A program made the position numbers and the translations under genes. Positions 28,969 to 39,359 of a stretch of 64,000 bases of DNA are shown in pieces. The notes beneath the pieces are model-generated. The model did not search any database. It was not told the origin of the DNA and saw only the letters and a list, made by a program, of their open reading frames with translations. Location: the NCBI RefSeq assembly GCF_000828055.2, contig NZ_CP010523.2:3782001-3846000 (forward strand). Direction: 5' to 3'. The number at the start of each line of letters is the position of its first letter. Within the stretch, counting starts at the first letter, position 1. The stretch comes from Klebsiella variicola (GTDB lineage Bacteria; Pseudomonadota; Gammaproteobacteria; Enterobacterales; Enterobacteriaceae).

Positions 28969-28988
28969 TACTGGATATTTAAACAGTA
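28969..28988 (-). promoter_or_regulatory. LexA (SOS) box of uvrB
   Basis: TACTGGATATTTAAACAGTA has the CTG-N10-CAG core. It is nearly the same as the E. coli uvrB operator and is adjacent to the conserved TATAATTTG promoter segment on the minus strand. Confidence 0.9.
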
Positions 28989-29288
28989 CATTACTATGAT
29001 AGCGTCAGTAAACGGCTTATTTCGGCGCCATGGTGCGCATAAAACGCGCGCCGGGTGGAATAATCCTCCGGCCGGCAGGGTTATCCCCAGAAATTTTTAC
29101 CTTTTAACATTTGTCAAGCGGACGGGTGAAAGTTTTATGGCAGTAGATGACGCTTTTCTTACACCCATTGATTTTATATAACACGCTGATATTTAAGTGC
29201 TTTAACGAAAAGACGCCTTTCGCGCCAATTCAGCCGCAGGCCGCGTACGCTCTAGCTTACCGCAGGTTTTCTAACTCTAATGCACAAG

Positions 29289-29313
29289 GTTATCCACAGG
29301 AATAGTGGATAAC
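29289..29313. promoter_or_regulatory. Inverted pair of DnaA boxes
   Basis: A perfect DnaA box TTATCCACA (29290-29298, plus) faces TTATCCACT (29304-29312, minus). Together they form the 9-bp inverted repeat GTTATCCAC/GTGGATAAC around AGGAATA. DnaA binding in the E. coli uvrB control region has been described, so this may be a conserved DnaA input. Confidence 0.65.
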
Positions 29314-29603
29314 TGTCTGCAGCCCAAGACCGCCGCCGCCCGGCGCAAATCGACTTTCGCTGTAAACCGTGCGGCGAAAAATTTTTATCGAACTATTTTT
29401 GATAACTATCCGTTTAAAGCCGCTCGATTTTTGCTGCTTTTTGCACCACCCTTTAGCGTCGGGCACCGGAAAAGTGCAGCGCCCGCGCTGACTATGCCCG
29501 ATGGTGTCGGCGTTTCGCGGTTTTTTCCGAGCGTTCTTTTTCCTGGCAAGAGTTTTGCAGCATCTTTCTGTCGCCCTGACGCCAGGATAAGGAGAAAACG
29601 TCC

Positions 29604-30326
29604 ATGTTGAATTTACAGGCAGTAAATCATTTTTACGGTAATCAGCACTCGCTGTGGAATGTCGATCTTGAACTACGCCCGGGAGAGTGCATTGGCGTAC
29701 TGGGACGCGAGGGAATGGGAAAAACCACCCTGGTCAACTGCATTGCCGGCCATCTGCCGGTGGCCAGCGGTCGGATGACCTGGCATGACATTGGCGCCCC
29801 GCCGTGCGATCTCACCCCCCTGTCCGCTCAGTCGCGCAGCGCCATCGGCATCGGCTACGTGCCGCAGGATAAACGCATCTTTTCCCAGCTCAGCGTGGAA
29901 GAGAACCTGCATATTGCCCTGGCGGCCGGGAAACCCGGGGCTAACGCCAGCGGCGGCGAAATTTATGACCATTTTCCCGAACTCTATGCGCTACGGCAGC
30001 GCAAAGGCGCTTCGCTAAGCGCCGACGATCAGTACCAGCTGGCGCTGGCCAGGGCGCTGATCGTCCAGCCACGACTGCTGATCCTTGACGAACCCTCACG
30101 CGGCGCAGGGCCGCGCTGCCTGCAAAAGCTGGCGGAATTGCTGCTGCGGTTAAATCGCGATATCGGTCTGACGGTGCTGCTCGCCGAGCAGCACCTGCCC
30201 TTTATCCGCCGGGTGGCGGATCGGTTCTGTGTCCTTCACCGGGGGCGTAATGTCGCCGAGGGCGATATTATGGCGCTGGATGAACCGCTGCTGGCGCAGT
30301 GGATGACGCCAGATCCAGCGCGCTGA
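29604..30326 (+). CDS. Orphan LivF/UrtE-like ABC ATPase with a degenerate signature motif
   Basis: This 240-residue ABC domain resembles the second ATPase of branched-chain amino-acid or urea uptake systems (LivF/UrtE). Walker A is GREGMGKT (34-41), the Q-loop is YVPQDKR, and Walker B is LLILDEP (158-164). The signature expected as LSGGQ reads LSADD (138-142), removing both glycines that contact ATP across the dimer. No binding protein, permease or partner ATPase is nearby. The start follows AAGGAG. It may be a relic of a urea-type operon or a repurposed protein. Its 3' end overlaps convergent bioD by 59 bp. Confidence 0.75.
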   Translation: MLNLQAVNHFYGNQHSLWNVDLELRPGECIGVLGREGMGKTTLVNCIAGHLPVASGRMTWHDIGAPPCDLTPLSAQSRSAIGIGYVPQDKRIFSQLSVEENLHIALAAGKPGANASGGEIYDHFPELYALRQRKGASLSADDQYQLALARALIVQPRLLILDEPSRGAGPRCLQKLAELLLRLNRDIGLTVLLAEQHLPFIRRVADRFCVLHRGRNVAEGDIMALDEPLLAQWMTPDPAR

Positions 30327-30996
30327 GATCCAGATACTGGCCGAGATCGTCGCGCTGCGCGATATCGACAAGCCACGGTATTTCGCCAAGAAACGGCACG
30401 GCCAACCGGTTTTTCAGCGTCGCCAGATATTCGCCATGGCGCTTGCCCGGCGGCTGCACGTCATTGGCGATCCAGCCCGCCAGCGGCAGCCCCGCCTGGC
30501 GCACCGCCTGGGCGGTAAGCATCGCATGGTTGATACAGCCGAGCTTGACCCCCACCACCAGAATCACCGGCAGCTGCTCCTGCTGCGCCCAGTCGGCGAA
30601 GGTCAGGGTGTCCGAGAGCGGCGTAAACCAGCCGCCGGCCCCTTCCACCAGTACCCAGTCAGCCAGGCGCTCCAGTTCGCGTAAGCCGCTGGAAAGCGTC
30701 GTCGCGGCAATCGGTCGCCCCTCATCGGCGCTAATAATATGCGGCGAGGTCGGTTCGGCAAAAGTATAAGGGTTGACCTGTTCATAGCTCAGCGCCACCC
30801 GGCTATTACGCTGCAGGGCCAGCGCATCTTCATTGCGTAACCCTTGTGCGGTCAGGTCGCTACCGGAAGCCACCGGTTTATAGCCGGCGGTGTTAAAACC
30901 CAACTGGTTCGCCGCCTGCAGCAGTGCGCTGCTGGCGACCGTTTTCCCGACTTCAGTATCGGTTCCGGTGACGAAAAAACGTTTAGTCACGTTCAA
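30268..30996 (-). CDS. bioD: Dethiobiotin synthetase
   Basis: This enzyme closes the ureido ring of dethiobiotin from diaminopelargonate, CO2 and ATP. It has 242 residues against 225 in E. coli; the extra residues are a C-terminal tail (about 226-242, rich in Ala, Ser and Pro) that reads into the convergent ATPase gene. The P-loop is GTDTEVGKT (residues 11-19). Conserved [19 protein letters not shown] and [12 protein letters not shown] follow. The start overlaps the end of bioC by 14 bp, and it ends the bioBFCD operon. Confidence 0.95.
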   Translation of the reverse strand: MNVTKRFFVTGTDTEVGKTVASSALLQAANQLGFNTAGYKPVASGSDLTAQGLRNEDALALQRNSRVALSYEQVNPYTFAEPTSPHIISADEGRPIAATTLSSGLRELERLADWVLVEGAGGWFTPLSDTLTFADWAQQEQLPVILVVGVKLGCINHAMLTAQAVRQAGLPLAGWIANDVQPPGKRHGEYLATLKNRLAVPFLGEIPWLVDIAQRDDLGQYLDLSALDLASSTAPAAVHPAP

Positions 30997-31738
30997 TGAC
31001 TCCTGTAAAAAGATAATACGTCAGCGGGCAGATACCCTGCTGTTGCGGCCAGGCCAGCTGCAGTTCGCGCAGTTTGCCGCGGCCAAGCGGGGCGGATGCC
31101 CTCCCCTGGTGCAAATGGGTAGCGCCGATGCCCTTCAGGGAGCGCATAGCGCTCAGCGCATCGGCGAACGGCAGGCTAATCTGATGAACGACGCCTTCGG
31201 CGCGCAGGCCGCTCAGTGCGGCCCTTACCGCCGGTTCGCTGAGAAAACGGTTGGCATGTGGCCGGTCGTCGATAGCCTGCCACGCCTGATTGAGCTCCGG
31301 CAGCGATCCGGCCAGCAGCGTGGTAAACGCCACCCGCCCGCCGGGCCGCACCACCCGGCACAGCTCGCCGATCGCCGCGCGCAGATCGTCGCACCACTGC
31401 ACCGCCAGGTTGCTCCATGCCAGATCGACGCAGCCATCCGGCAGCGGCAGCGCTTCGATATCGCCCTGCAGATAATGCTGCGCGGCGTCGTGGCGCTGCG
31501 CCTGGGCCAGCATGCCGGCGGAGAGATCCAGCGCGGTCACCACGCTGCCCGCCTCACGCCAGTAGCGGCTCATGCTGCCGGGGCCGCAGCCAGCATCCAG
31601 CACCTGAGCAAAATCGCGGCGCGCCAGCTGGCGCAGCAGCAGATCGGCGCTGCGCCGCTGCAGTTCATCATGTTGCGTATAGCCGCTGGCCGCCCGGCCA
31701 AACGCCGCGGCCACCGCCTGCTTATTCACCGTGACCAT
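30983..31738 (-). CDS. bioC: Malonyl-ACP O-methyltransferase
   Basis: This 251-residue SAM-dependent methyltransferase masks malonyl-ACP as a methyl ester so that fatty-acid synthase can build pimeloyl-ACP. Motif I is [15 protein letters not shown] near residue 46, followed by [11 protein letters not shown] and [13 protein letters not shown], and a C-terminal [14 protein letters not shown]. The start ATG at 31738 overlaps bioF by 17 bp. It is third in the bioBFCD operon. Confidence 0.95.
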   Translation of the reverse strand: MVTVNKQAVAAAFGRAASGYTQHDELQRRSADLLLRQLARRDFAQVLDAGCGPGSMSRYWREAGSVVTALDLSAGMLAQAQRHDAAQHYLQGDIEALPLPDGCVDLAWSNLAVQWCDDLRAAIGELCRVVRPGGRVAFTTLLAGSLPELNQAWQAIDDRPHANRFLSEPAVRAALSGLRAEGVVHQISLPFADALSAMRSLKGIGATHLHQGRASAPLGRGKLRELQLAWPQQQGICPLTYYLFTGVIERD

Positions 31739-32879
31739 GCAGCGCCTCCAGTAAACGGTTAATGTCCTCAGCCTGATGAGCGGCGGTCAGGGTCAGACGC
31801 AGGCGAGCGCTGCCGACCGGCACCGTCGGTGGTCGGATCGCCGTCGCCCAGCAGCCGGCCTCGCGCAGACGGCAGGCCAGGCTCAGCGCTCGCGCGTTAT
31901 CGCCGACGATCAGCGGCTGGATCGCGCTGACGGAATCGGTCAGCCCCAGCGACACATCGCCCATCCCTGCACGGAACTGACGGATGCGGGCGGCCAGGGT
32001 TTCCCGCCGCTGCTGGCCCTCATCGCTACGAATGACCCGCAGCGCCGCGCTCAGCGCCACCGCCTGGGCGGGCGGCATGGCGGTGCTGTAGATCAGATGA
32101 CGGGCAAACTGCAGCAGATAATCGGCCATCGATTCGCTGCACAGTACCGCCGCGCCGCTCACCCCAAACGCCTTACCGAAGGTGACCACCAGCAGCTCCG
32201 GGCGCACCCCCTGCGCGGCGCAGCTTCCACGCCCTTCCTCACCAACCACGCCGATGCCGTGGGCGTCATCCGCCAGCAATACCGCCCCGGCGGTCTGCGC
32301 TGCGGCATGAATGGCCGCCAGCGGCGCGCTGTCGCCGTCCATACTGAAAATGCCTTCAGTCACCACTAACTGCAGACCGTCCAGCGGTTTCGCCAGCAGT
32401 TGCGCGAGCTGCTGCGGATCGTTGTGGGCAAAGCGCCGCAGCTGGGCCGGGCTGAGGCTCGCCGCTTCCAGCAGGGAGGCGTGGCTCAGGCGGTCGGCGA
32501 CAATCCGATCCTCTTTTTCCGCCAGCGCGGCAACCAGCGCCTGATTGGCGGCAAAGCCGGAGATAAACAGTAGCGCGCGCGGGTAACCGAGCCAGTCGGC
32601 AAGTTCCTCTTCCAGCGCGCGGTGGGCCTCACTATAGCCGCTTACGTGGCCCGATCCGCCGGAGCCGACGCCATAACGTTCCGCCCCCTGCTGCCAGGCG
32701 GCGATAATGCCGGCATGCTGGCTCAGGCCCAGGTAATCATTGCTGGAGAAGTTGAGCCAGCGCTCCCCTTCGCGCTCCAGCCAGCGTCCGGCGCCGTGGC
32801 TTACCGGCAGGCGGCGGCGAAACGCATCCGTCTGCCGCCGCTCGTCCAGCGCCCGCTCGATTCGTTGCTGCCAGGTCAT
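31722..32879 (-). CDS. bioF: 8-amino-7-oxononanoate synthase
   Basis: This 385-residue PLP enzyme condenses pimeloyl-ACP with L-alanine. The alpha-oxoamine synthase signatures are visible: NYLGLSQH-type segment, [34 protein letters not shown], and the PLP lysine in [17 protein letters not shown] near residue 236. It overlaps bioB by 4 bp at its start. Confidence 0.95.
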   Translation of the reverse strand: MTWQQRIERALDERRQTDAFRRRLPVSHGAGRWLEREGERWLNFSSNDYLGLSQHAGIIAAWQQGAERYGVGSGGSGHVSGYSEAHRALEEELADWLGYPRALLFISGFAANQALVAALAEKEDRIVADRLSHASLLEAASLSPAQLRRFAHNDPQQLAQLLAKPLDGLQLVVTEGIFSMDGDSAPLAAIHAAAQTAGAVLLADDAHGIGVVGEEGRGSCAAQGVRPELLVVTFGKAFGVSGAAVLCSESMADYLLQFARHLIYSTAMPPAQAVALSAALRVIRSDEGQQRRETLAARIRQFRAGMGDVSLGLTDSVSAIQPLIVGDNARALSLACRLREAGCWATAIRPPTVPVGSARLRLTLTAAHQAEDINRLLEALHGHGE

Positions 32880-33916
32880 AGCGCCGCCGCGTTGTAATAT
32901 TCCTCAGTGTCGGGGGTGAGTAAGGCCTGCTCCAGGCGCTGCTGCTGCTCATTATCGCCCTCCAGTACAGCCGTCTGCTGCGGGTTGATCCCCAGCTTGC
33001 GGAACAGTTGCAGGTCTTTGTCCTCTTCCGGGTTCGGCGTGGTGAGCAGCTTGCAGCCGTAGAAAATCGAGTTCGCCCCGGCCATAAAGCACATCGCCTG
33101 GGTCTGCTCGTTCATCTGTTCGCGGCCGGCGGAGAGACGCACGTAAGAGGTGGGCATCATGATGCGTGCGATGGCGATGGTACGGATGAAATCGAAAGCG
33201 TCGACATCGTCGTTATCCGCCAGCGGCGTGCCTTTAACTTTCACCAGCATGTTGATCGGCACACTCTCCGGCGGCGTCGGCAGATTAGCCAGCTGCAGCA
33301 GCAGCCCGGCGCGATCTTTTACGGTCTCTCCCAGCCCGACGATGCCGCCGGAGCAGACTTTGATCCCGGCATCGCGCACTTTATCCAGCGTATCCAGACG
33401 CTCCTGATAGGTACGGGTGGTGATGATGTTGCCGTAAAATTCCGGCGAGGTGTCGAGGTTATGGTTGTAGTAATCAAGCCCCGCGCCGGCCAGGCGCTGC
33501 GCCTGGCTGGCGGTCAGGGTACCGAGCGTCATACAGGACTCCAGCCCCAGCGCCTTGACGCCTTTCACCATCTGCTCCAGATAGGGCATATCGCGGTCAT
33601 TGGGGTTCTTCCACGCCGCGCCCATGCAGAAGCGGGTGGAGCCGGCGTTTTTCGCCTGACGTGCCGACTCCAGCACCTGCTCGACCTCCATCAGGCGCTC
33701 GGATTCAAGACCGGTTTTGTAGCGTGCGCTTTGCGGGCAATATTTACAGTCTTCCGGACAAGCGCCGGTTTTAATCGACAGCAACGTACTGACCTGCACC
33801 TGACGCGGGTCAAAATGCTGGCGGTGGATTTGCTGCGCTTCGAATAACAGATCGATGAGTGATTTATTAAATAACTCAGTAACTTGCGACATTGTCCAGC
33901 GTGCGTGGTGAGCCAT
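32876..33916 (-). CDS. bioB: Biotin synthase
   Basis: This 346-residue radical-SAM enzyme inserts sulfur into dethiobiotin. The 4Fe-4S motif is [11 protein letters not shown] (CxxxCxxC) near residue 53. The sacrificial 2Fe-2S cluster ligands are spread further on ([22 protein letters not shown]). The ATG at 33916 yields the E. coli-like start [16 protein letters not shown]; an upstream ATG would add only MERL. It is first in bioBFCD, divergent from bioA across the BirA operator. Confidence 0.96.
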   Translation of the reverse strand: MAHHARWTMSQVTELFNKSLIDLLFEAQQIHRQHFDPRQVQVSTLLSIKTGACPEDCKYCPQSARYKTGLESERLMEVEQVLESARQAKNAGSTRFCMGAAWKNPNDRDMPYLEQMVKGVKALGLESCMTLGTLTASQAQRLAGAGLDYYNHNLDTSPEFYGNIITTRTYQERLDTLDKVRDAGIKVCSGGIVGLGETVKDRAGLLLQLANLPTPPESVPINMLVKVKGTPLADNDDVDAFDFIRTIAIARIMMPTSYVRLSAGREQMNEQTQAMCFMAGANSIFYGCKLLTTPNPEEDKDLQLFRKLGINPQQTAVLEGDNEQQQRLEQALLTPDTEEYYNAAAL

Positions 33917-33957
33917 TAGCCTCTCCAAAAGGTTTTGTTAATTTGCGGTTCGGTTTA

Positions 33958-33997
33958 TACTCGTAAACCTAAATGTTTTCAAAATGGTTTACAAGTC
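33958..33997. promoter_or_regulatory. BirA operator between bioB and bioA
   Basis: The arms TCGTAAACC (33961-33969) and GGTTTACAA (33986-33994) are separated by 16 bp. They match the E. coli bio operator except for one base of the left arm. Biotinyl-5'-AMP-bound BirA dimer should repress both divergent promoters here. Confidence 0.9.
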
Positions 33998-34001
33998 GCT
34001 T

Positions 34002-35291
34002 ATGACACTGGACGATCTCGCCTTCGATCGGCGCCACATCTGGCACCCCTACACCTCTATGACTTCCCCCCTGCCGGTCTACCCGGTGGTTTCCGCCCAC
34101 GGGTGCGAGCTGTCCCTCGCCGGCGGCGAACAGCTGATTGACGGCATGTCCTCCTGGTGGGCGGCGATCCACGGCTACAATCACCCGCGCCTCAATGCGG
34201 CGATGAAAGCGCAGATCGATCAGATGTCGCACGTGATGTTCGGCGGGATCACCCATCCGTCGGCGGTGGCGCTGTGCCGCCAACTGGTGGCGATGACCCC
34301 GGAATCGCTGGAGTGCGTTTTCCTCGCCGATTCCGGTTCGGTGGCGGTAGAGGTGGCGATGAAAATGGCGCTGCAGTACTGGCAGGCCAAAGGCCAGCCG
34401 CGTCGTCGTTTCCTGACCTTCCGCAACGGCTATCATGGCGACACGTTCGGCGCGATGTCGGTCTGCGATCCGCAGAATTCAATGCACAGCCTGTGGCAGG
34501 GCTACCTGCCGGATAACCTGTTTGCTCCCGCGCCGCAAAGCCGCTTCGACGGCGAGTGGGATGAGCTGGATATGGTGCCGTTTGCCCGCCTGATGGCCGC
34601 GCATCGCCACGACATCGCCGCGGTGATCCTCGAACCGATCGTCCAGGGCGCCGGCGGAATGCGGATGTACCATCCGGAGTGGCTGAGGCGGGTGCGTAAA
34701 ATGTGCGACCGGGAAGGGATTTTGCTGATCGCCGATGAGATTGCCACCGGCTTTGGCCGTACCGGCAAACTGTTCGCCTGCGAGCATGCCGGTATCTCCG
34801 CCGATATTCTTTGTCTGGGTAAGGCGCTGACCGGCGGTACCATGACCCTTTCCGCCGCCATCACCACCCGAACGGTAGCTGAAACCATCAGCAATGGCGA
34901 AGCCGGCTGCTTTATGCACGGCCCCACCTTTATGGGCAATCCGCTGGCCTGCGCGGTGGCAAGCGAAAGCCTGCGCCTGCTGGAGAGCGGCGAGTGGCAA
35001 CAGCAGGTGGCGGCGATTGAAGCCCAACTACAGGCCGAGCTGGCTTCGGCGCGGGGATCTGCGCTGGTCGCCGATGTGCGCGTGCTGGGCGCGATTGGCG
35101 TGGTTGAAACCCGGCGTCCGGTAAATATGGCCGCCCTGCAGCGTTTTTTCGTCGAACAAGGGGTGTGGATCCGCCCGTTTGGCCGCCTGATTTATCTGAT
35201 GCCCCCGTACATCATCACGCCCAAACAGCTGACCCGCCTGACCCGTGCGGTCAACCTGGCCGTGCAGGACGAAACATTTTTTAGCGAATAA
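34002..35291 (+). CDS. bioA: Adenosylmethionine-8-amino-7-oxononanoate aminotransferase
   Basis: This 429-residue PLP aminotransferase uses S-adenosylmethionine as amino donor to make 7,8-diaminopelargonate. Visible signatures are [68 protein letters not shown] and the PLP Lys in [13 protein letters not shown]. The ATG at 34002 gives the E. coli start ([12 protein letters not shown]) and length. The ribosome site is weak, as expected for a transcript that begins inside the operator. Confidence 0.96.
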   Translation: MTLDDLAFDRRHIWHPYTSMTSPLPVYPVVSAHGCELSLAGGEQLIDGMSSWWAAIHGYNHPRLNAAMKAQIDQMSHVMFGGITHPSAVALCRQLVAMTPESLECVFLADSGSVAVEVAMKMALQYWQAKGQPRRRFLTFRNGYHGDTFGAMSVCDPQNSMHSLWQGYLPDNLFAPAPQSRFDGEWDELDMVPFARLMAAHRHDIAAVILEPIVQGAGGMRMYHPEWLRRVRKMCDREGILLIADEIATGFGRTGKLFACEHAGISADILCLGKALTGGTMTLSAAITTRTVAETISNGEAGCFMHGPTFMGNPLACAVASESLRLLESGEWQQQVAAIEAQLQAELASARGSALVADVRVLGAIGVVETRRPVNMAALQRFFVEQGVWIRPFGRLIYLMPPYIITPKQLTRLTRAVNLAVQDETFFSE

Positions 35292-35361
35292 ACAGCGGAT
35301 TTGCGCCGCCGGGAAGGCTACACTTCTTTGTTAATCTGCACATTATCAATGAGGATGAAGC

Positions 35362-35838
35362 ATGAAATTGATCAGTCACGATCTCCAGGACGGCGGCAAG
35401 CTGCCTAATCGTCACGTCTTCAACGGCATGGGCTATGATGGCGACAATATTTCGCCGCACCTGATGTGGGATGATGTGCCCGCGGGCACCAAAAGCTTTG
35501 TCGTCACCTGCTACGACCCGGATGCACCGACCGGCTCCGGCTGGTGGCACTGGGTGGTAGTCAACCTGCCTGCCGATACTCGGGTGCTACCGCAGGGTGC
35601 CTCTTCCGGTCAGGCGGAGCTACCGGAAGAGGCCGTTCAGACCCGCACCGATTTTGGTAAGGCAGGCTACGGCGGCGCGGCACCGCCGAAGGGTGAAACC
35701 CACCGCTACATTTTTACCGTCCACGCCCTGGATATCGATAAGATTGATGTCGATGCCGAGGCCAGCGGCGCGATGGTCGGCTTTAACGTCCATTTCCATT
35801 CCCTCGCCAGCGCTTCCATCACCGCCCTGTTCAGTTAA
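35362..35838 (+). CDS. ybhB: Raf kinase inhibitor-like (PEBP) protein YbhB
   Basis: This 158-residue cytoplasmic PEBP-family protein carries the anion-binding pocket motifs YDPDAPTGSGWWHWVVVNLP near residue 52 and GYGGAAPPKGETHRYIFTVHAL near 105. E. coli YbhB structures bind small anions; the physiological ligand is unknown. A good AGGATGAAGC leader precedes the ATG. It is monocistronic, followed by REP elements. Confidence 0.95.
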   Translation: MKLISHDLQDGGKLPNRHVFNGMGYDGDNISPHLMWDDVPAGTKSFVVTCYDPDAPTGSGWWHWVVVNLPADTRVLPQGASSGQAELPEEAVQTRTDFGKAGYGGAAPPKGETHRYIFTVHALDIDKIDVDAEASGAMVGFNVHFHSLASASITALFS

Positions 35839-35845
35839 TTATCCC

Positions 35846-35930
35846 CCCGGATAGCGGCTTGCGCCTTATCCGGGCAACCCACGGTGCCGGTATATTGTCG
35901 GGTGGCGCTGCGCTTACCCGACCTGGGATT
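35846..35930. repeat. Two REP sequences downstream of ybhB
   Basis: CGGATAGCGGCTTGCGCCTTATCCG (35847-35876 region) and GTCGGGTGGCGCTGCGCTTA...CCCGAC (about 35898-35920) are REP hairpins. They abut the left end of the 303-bp repeat copy B. The 513-bp gap from ybhB to hutT is filled by REPs and this repeat, with no gene. Confidence 0.75.
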
Positions 35931-36233
35931 CGTGCGGCCTGCCTTTAATTTATTCACCATGCTTGCTGAAACTGCCGATGCTGGCGGCCTCAACATCGCT
36001 GAGACGTTCCCGGAAGGCAGGGGCAGCCCGCATGGATGCGGGCTGAGGGCCGTGTTTTGCAAGGACGCTGCCTCGGCCCGACCCGAAGCCTGCAGGGATA
36101 AGTCGAAGGCACCACGAAGTGGCGATGTTGCTGGCCGGAGCCCGGGGGTACAGGGGGCGGCGGCGACTGGCCGCCCCCTGTGCGCTCCCTGCGCCATGAG
36201 GGACATAACGCAGAAGAAATATTGGGAGCGCAA
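35931..36233 (-). repeat. 303-bp dispersed repeat, copy B (inverted)
   Basis: This is the reverse complement of copy A at 17470-17772, with the same length and shared boundaries (CGTGCGGCCT at the left edge, GGGAGCGCAA at the right). Both large hairpins are conserved (for example CAGCCCGCAT/ATGCGGGCTG). Substitutions are scattered and there is no obvious indel. It is flanked on both sides by REPs, as copy A is. Confidence 0.8.
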
Positions 36234-36311
36234 TGTGTCGGAATTAACACAAAGCACATGTTTTCCCCGACCAAAACCGTTGCAAACCGATAACAGTATC
36301 TACGGTCCAAA

Positions 36312-36345
36312 CGTAGCCCCGGTAAGCGCAGCGCCACCGGGGAGA
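36312..36345. repeat. REP sequence next to hutT 3' end
   Basis: GTAGCCCCGGTAAGCGCAGC followed by GCCACCGGGG is a REP hairpin immediately beyond the hutT stop codon. It may protect the 3' end of the hut transcript. Confidence 0.65.
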
Positions 36346-36351
36346 TTGACC

Positions 36352-37734
36352 TTACTGTTCCGTGGCCACCTGCAGCGCGGTTTTACGCACCCGCGCGTAC
36401 CACACCACCGTCAGCAGCCCCAACCAGACCAACCCGGCTAACAGCGCCACGCGCGTCTCTTCCACCATTCCCAGCACGGCGATCACCAGCCCCATAAACA
36501 GCAGCGTCAACAGCGGACCAACCGGCCAGAAGGGGATCGGGAATTCGATCTTACTGCGCTCTTCGGCCGACAAACCGCGGCGCATCGAGAAATGAGAGAG
36601 CAGGATCATCAGCCACACCCAGACGGTGGCGAACGCCGCCAGCGAGGCAATCAGCACAAAGACTTGCTCCGGCATCAGATAGTTAAGCACCACCGCCACC
36701 AGCAGCGCCACGCCCATCACCACCACCGTCATCCAGGGTACGCCGTTGCTGGCAATCCGCTGGAAGCACTTCGGCGCAAGCCCCTCTTTCGACATGCCGT
36801 ACATCATGCGCCCGGCGCCAAAAATATCGCTGTTAATCGCCGAGATACTGGCGCTAATCACGATGATATTCAGCACGGTCGCCGCCGCCGGGATCCCGAG
36901 GCCATCGAAGATCAGCACAAACGGACTGCCCTGCTCGCCAAAACTATTCCACGGGAAGATCGCCATCAGCACCGCCAGGGTGCAGACGTAAAACAGAATA
37001 ATACGCAGCGGAATGGTGTTGATGGCCTGCGGGATGACCTTCTTCGGGTTCTGCGCTTCCGCCGCCGTGACGCCGATAATTTCCACGCCGCCGAAAGCGA
37101 ACATCACGATGCCAAGCGAGGCGATGATCCCCTGCCAGCCATGTGGCGCAAAGCCGCCGTGGCTCCACAAATTTTCCAGCCCGGTAGCCGGGAAACTATG
37201 GCCAAAGCCAAAGAAGATGATCCCCGCGCCCGCCGCCATCATGGCGATAATCGCCACCACTTTAATCAGCGACAGCCAGAACTCCATCTCGCCAAACACC
37301 CGCACGTTGCACAGGTTCATCGCGCCAATAAAGAAGATGATGCTGAGGATCCAGATCCAGCGCGGCACATCGGGATACCACAGTCCCATATAGATACCGA
37401 ACGCGGTGACGTCGGCCAGCGCCACGATCACCATTTCAAAGGTGTAGGTCCAGCCGGTAATAAATCCGGCCAGCGGCCCGAGATACTGGCGAGCATAGCT
37501 GCCAAAGGAGCCGGAAACCGGATTGCGCACCGCCATTTCACCCAGCGCGCGCATCACCATAAAGACCGCCGCGCCGCCAATCAGGTAGGCCAGCAGCACC
37601 GCCGGACCCGCCGCCTTAATGGCGGAGGCCGAACCATAGAATAGCCCGGTGCCGATAGCGGAACCGAGCGCAATAAAACGAATGTGTCGGGCATTCAGCC
37701 CGCGCAGCAGATGCGGTTTGTGTTGTTGTTGCAT
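36352..37734 (-). CDS. hutT: Amino-acid permease, probable histidine transporter HutT
   Basis: This 460-residue, 12-helix APC-superfamily carrier (AAT family, ProY-like) has the helix-1 signature [20 protein letters not shown], with the unwound substrate-binding glycines. [19 protein letters not shown] and [19 protein letters not shown] are other family marks. It is the last gene downstream of hutUH on the same strand, 98 bp after hutH, so histidine (or urocanate) is the expected substrate. ProY-type specificity cannot be excluded from sequence alone. Confidence 0.85.
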   Translation of the reverse strand: MQQQHKPHLLRGLNARHIRFIALGSAIGTGLFYGSASAIKAAGPAVLLAYLIGGAAVFMVMRALGEMAVRNPVSGSFGSYARQYLGPLAGFITGWTYTFEMVIVALADVTAFGIYMGLWYPDVPRWIWILSIIFFIGAMNLCNVRVFGEMEFWLSLIKVVAIIAMMAAGAGIIFFGFGHSFPATGLENLWSHGGFAPHGWQGIIASLGIVMFAFGGVEIIGVTAAEAQNPKKVIPQAINTIPLRIILFYVCTLAVLMAIFPWNSFGEQGSPFVLIFDGLGIPAAATVLNIIVISASISAINSDIFGAGRMMYGMSKEGLAPKCFQRIASNGVPWMTVVVMGVALLVAVVLNYLMPEQVFVLIASLAAFATVWVWLMILLSHFSMRRGLSAEERSKIEFPIPFWPVGPLLTLLFMGLVIAVLGMVEETRVALLAGLVWLGLLTVVWYARVRKTALQVATEQ

Positions 37735-37787
37735 ATACAGGTGTCCTGATTTTTTTATATGACGACAAATATGCGATGTAGGTCGGC

Positions 37788-37807
37788 CGGGGGAATGACT
37801 TCCCCCG
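37788..37807. terminator. Stem-loop between hutH and hutT
   Basis: CGGGGGAA-TGAC-TTCCCCCG is a perfect 8-bp hairpin in the 98-bp gap. It has no T-run on the minus strand, so it is more likely an mRNA-processing or partial attenuation element than a full terminator. Confidence 0.4.
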
Positions 37808-37832
37808 ACGCGGGTACAGAGAACAACGGTGA

Positions 37833-39359
37833 TTAATGCAGTACGGCAGGCAGCAGACGCGTCAGGTGACGTGCAGCCAAAAGTGCAATGGCATTTTCAA
37901 TATCAGGGGCGAAGAAGCGATCCTGCGTATAGTGCGGCACGCGTTCGCGCAGCAGATGACGCGCCTCTTCCAGCAGCGGACTGGTAGTCAGCCCTTCGCG
38001 CATATCCAGGCCCTGCGCCGCCGCCAGCCACTCAACGGCCAGCACCCCGCGGGTGTTTTCCGCCATCGCCCACAGGCGACGACCGGCAGCCGGCGCCATC
38101 GAGACGTGGTCTTCCTGGTTGGCGGACGTCGGCAGGCTGTCAACGCTATGCGGGTGTGACAGCGCTTTGTTTTCACTGGCCAAAGCCGCCGCTGTGACCT
38201 GGGCAATCATAAACCCGGAGTTGACGCCGCCATTTTTCACGAGGAACGGCGGCAGCTGCGACATATGGCTGTCCATCATCAGCGCGATACGACGCTCGGA
38301 GAGCGAGCCGATTTCGGCGATCGCCAGCGCGATATTATCCGCCGCCATCGCCACCGGTTCGGCGTGGAAGTTACCGCCGGAGATGACGTCATTTTCGGCG
38401 GCAAAGACCAGCGGGTTATCGGAGACCGCATTCGCTTCGGCTAACAGTACTTCCGCCGCCTGGCGGATCTGCGTCAGGCAGGCGCCCATCACTTGCGGCT
38501 GGCAGCGCAGTGAGTACGGATCCTGAACCTTGGTGCAATTATGATGCGACCGCGAGATCGCGCTGTCATCGGTCAACAGGTGGCGATACAGTGCCGCCGC
38601 ATCAATCTGCCCGCGCTGGCCGCGCACCTCGTGAATACGCGCATCGAACGGACGACGCGAACCCAGCGCCGCTTCGGTGGTTAACGCCCCGCAGACGACC
38701 GCGGAGGCGAACAGATCTTCGGCTTCGAACAGACCGCGCAGCGCAAAAGCCGTCGAGGCCTGGGTGCCGTTCAGCAGCGCCAATCCCTCTTTCGCCGCCA
38801 GGGTAATCGGTTCCAGCCCCGCCTGACGCAGCGCGTCGGTGGCCGGCAGCCATTCGCCGCCGCGTACCCGCGCTTTGCCTTCGCCCAGCAGGGTCAGCGA
38901 CATATGCGCCAGCGGTGCGAGGTCACCGGAGGCGCCGACGGAACCTTTCGCCGGGATCCACGGCGTCACGCCGGCATTCACCAGGCCAATCAGCGCCTGG
39001 ATCACGCTCAGGCGGATCCCGGAGAAACCGCGAGACAGGCTGTTAATCTTCAGCACCATAATCAGGCGCGCCAGGTCGTCGTCCAGCGGCTCGCCAACGC
39101 CCGCCGCATGGGACAGCACCAGCGAACGCTGCAGGTTCTCCAGATCGTCCGTCGAGATACGGGTTTGCGCCAGCAGGCCAAAACCGGTGTTGATACCGTA
39201 GGCGGTACGCCCTTCGGCAAGGATGGCGTTGACGCAGGCCACGCTCTCATCAATGGCGGCAAACGCGCTGCTGTCGAGGGTAATGTTCAGCGGGTGGCTG
39301 TAAACCTCGCGGAGCTGCGACAGGCTCAGTTTCCCCGGAATGAGCGTTAACGATTTCAT
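37833..39359 (-). CDS. hutH: Histidine ammonia-lyase
   Basis: This 508-residue enzyme deaminates L-histidine to trans-urocanate. The self-forming MIO electrophile comes from Ala143-Ser144-Gly145 in [14 protein letters not shown]. Other marks are YGINTGFG near residue 54, [14 protein letters not shown] near 280 and the C-terminal [10 protein letters not shown]. The start overlaps hutU by 4 bp. It is part of the hutU-hutH(-hutT) transcript under HutC. Confidence 0.96.

Larger units (their letters stand above)
28894..29603. promoter_or_regulatory. 710-bp regulatory region upstream of uvrB
   Basis: There is no convincing gene here. A 101-codon frame near its right end lacks coding character. It contains the uvrB LexA box (28969-28988), a DnaA-box pair (29289-29313), a one-mismatch DnaA-like site TTATCCCCA at 29081-29089, and presumably the promoter of the ATPase gene that starts at 29604. 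Confidence 0.6.

Noticed and set aside
29305-29610. 101-codon frame between the DnaA boxes and the ATPase gene
   Set aside because: It begins inside the DnaA box pair, has no ribosome site and runs into the next gene start.
36592-37644. 350-codon plus-strand frame opposite hutT
   Set aside because: The product is dominated by His, Arg and Asp runs, typical of the antisense of a membrane-protein gene.
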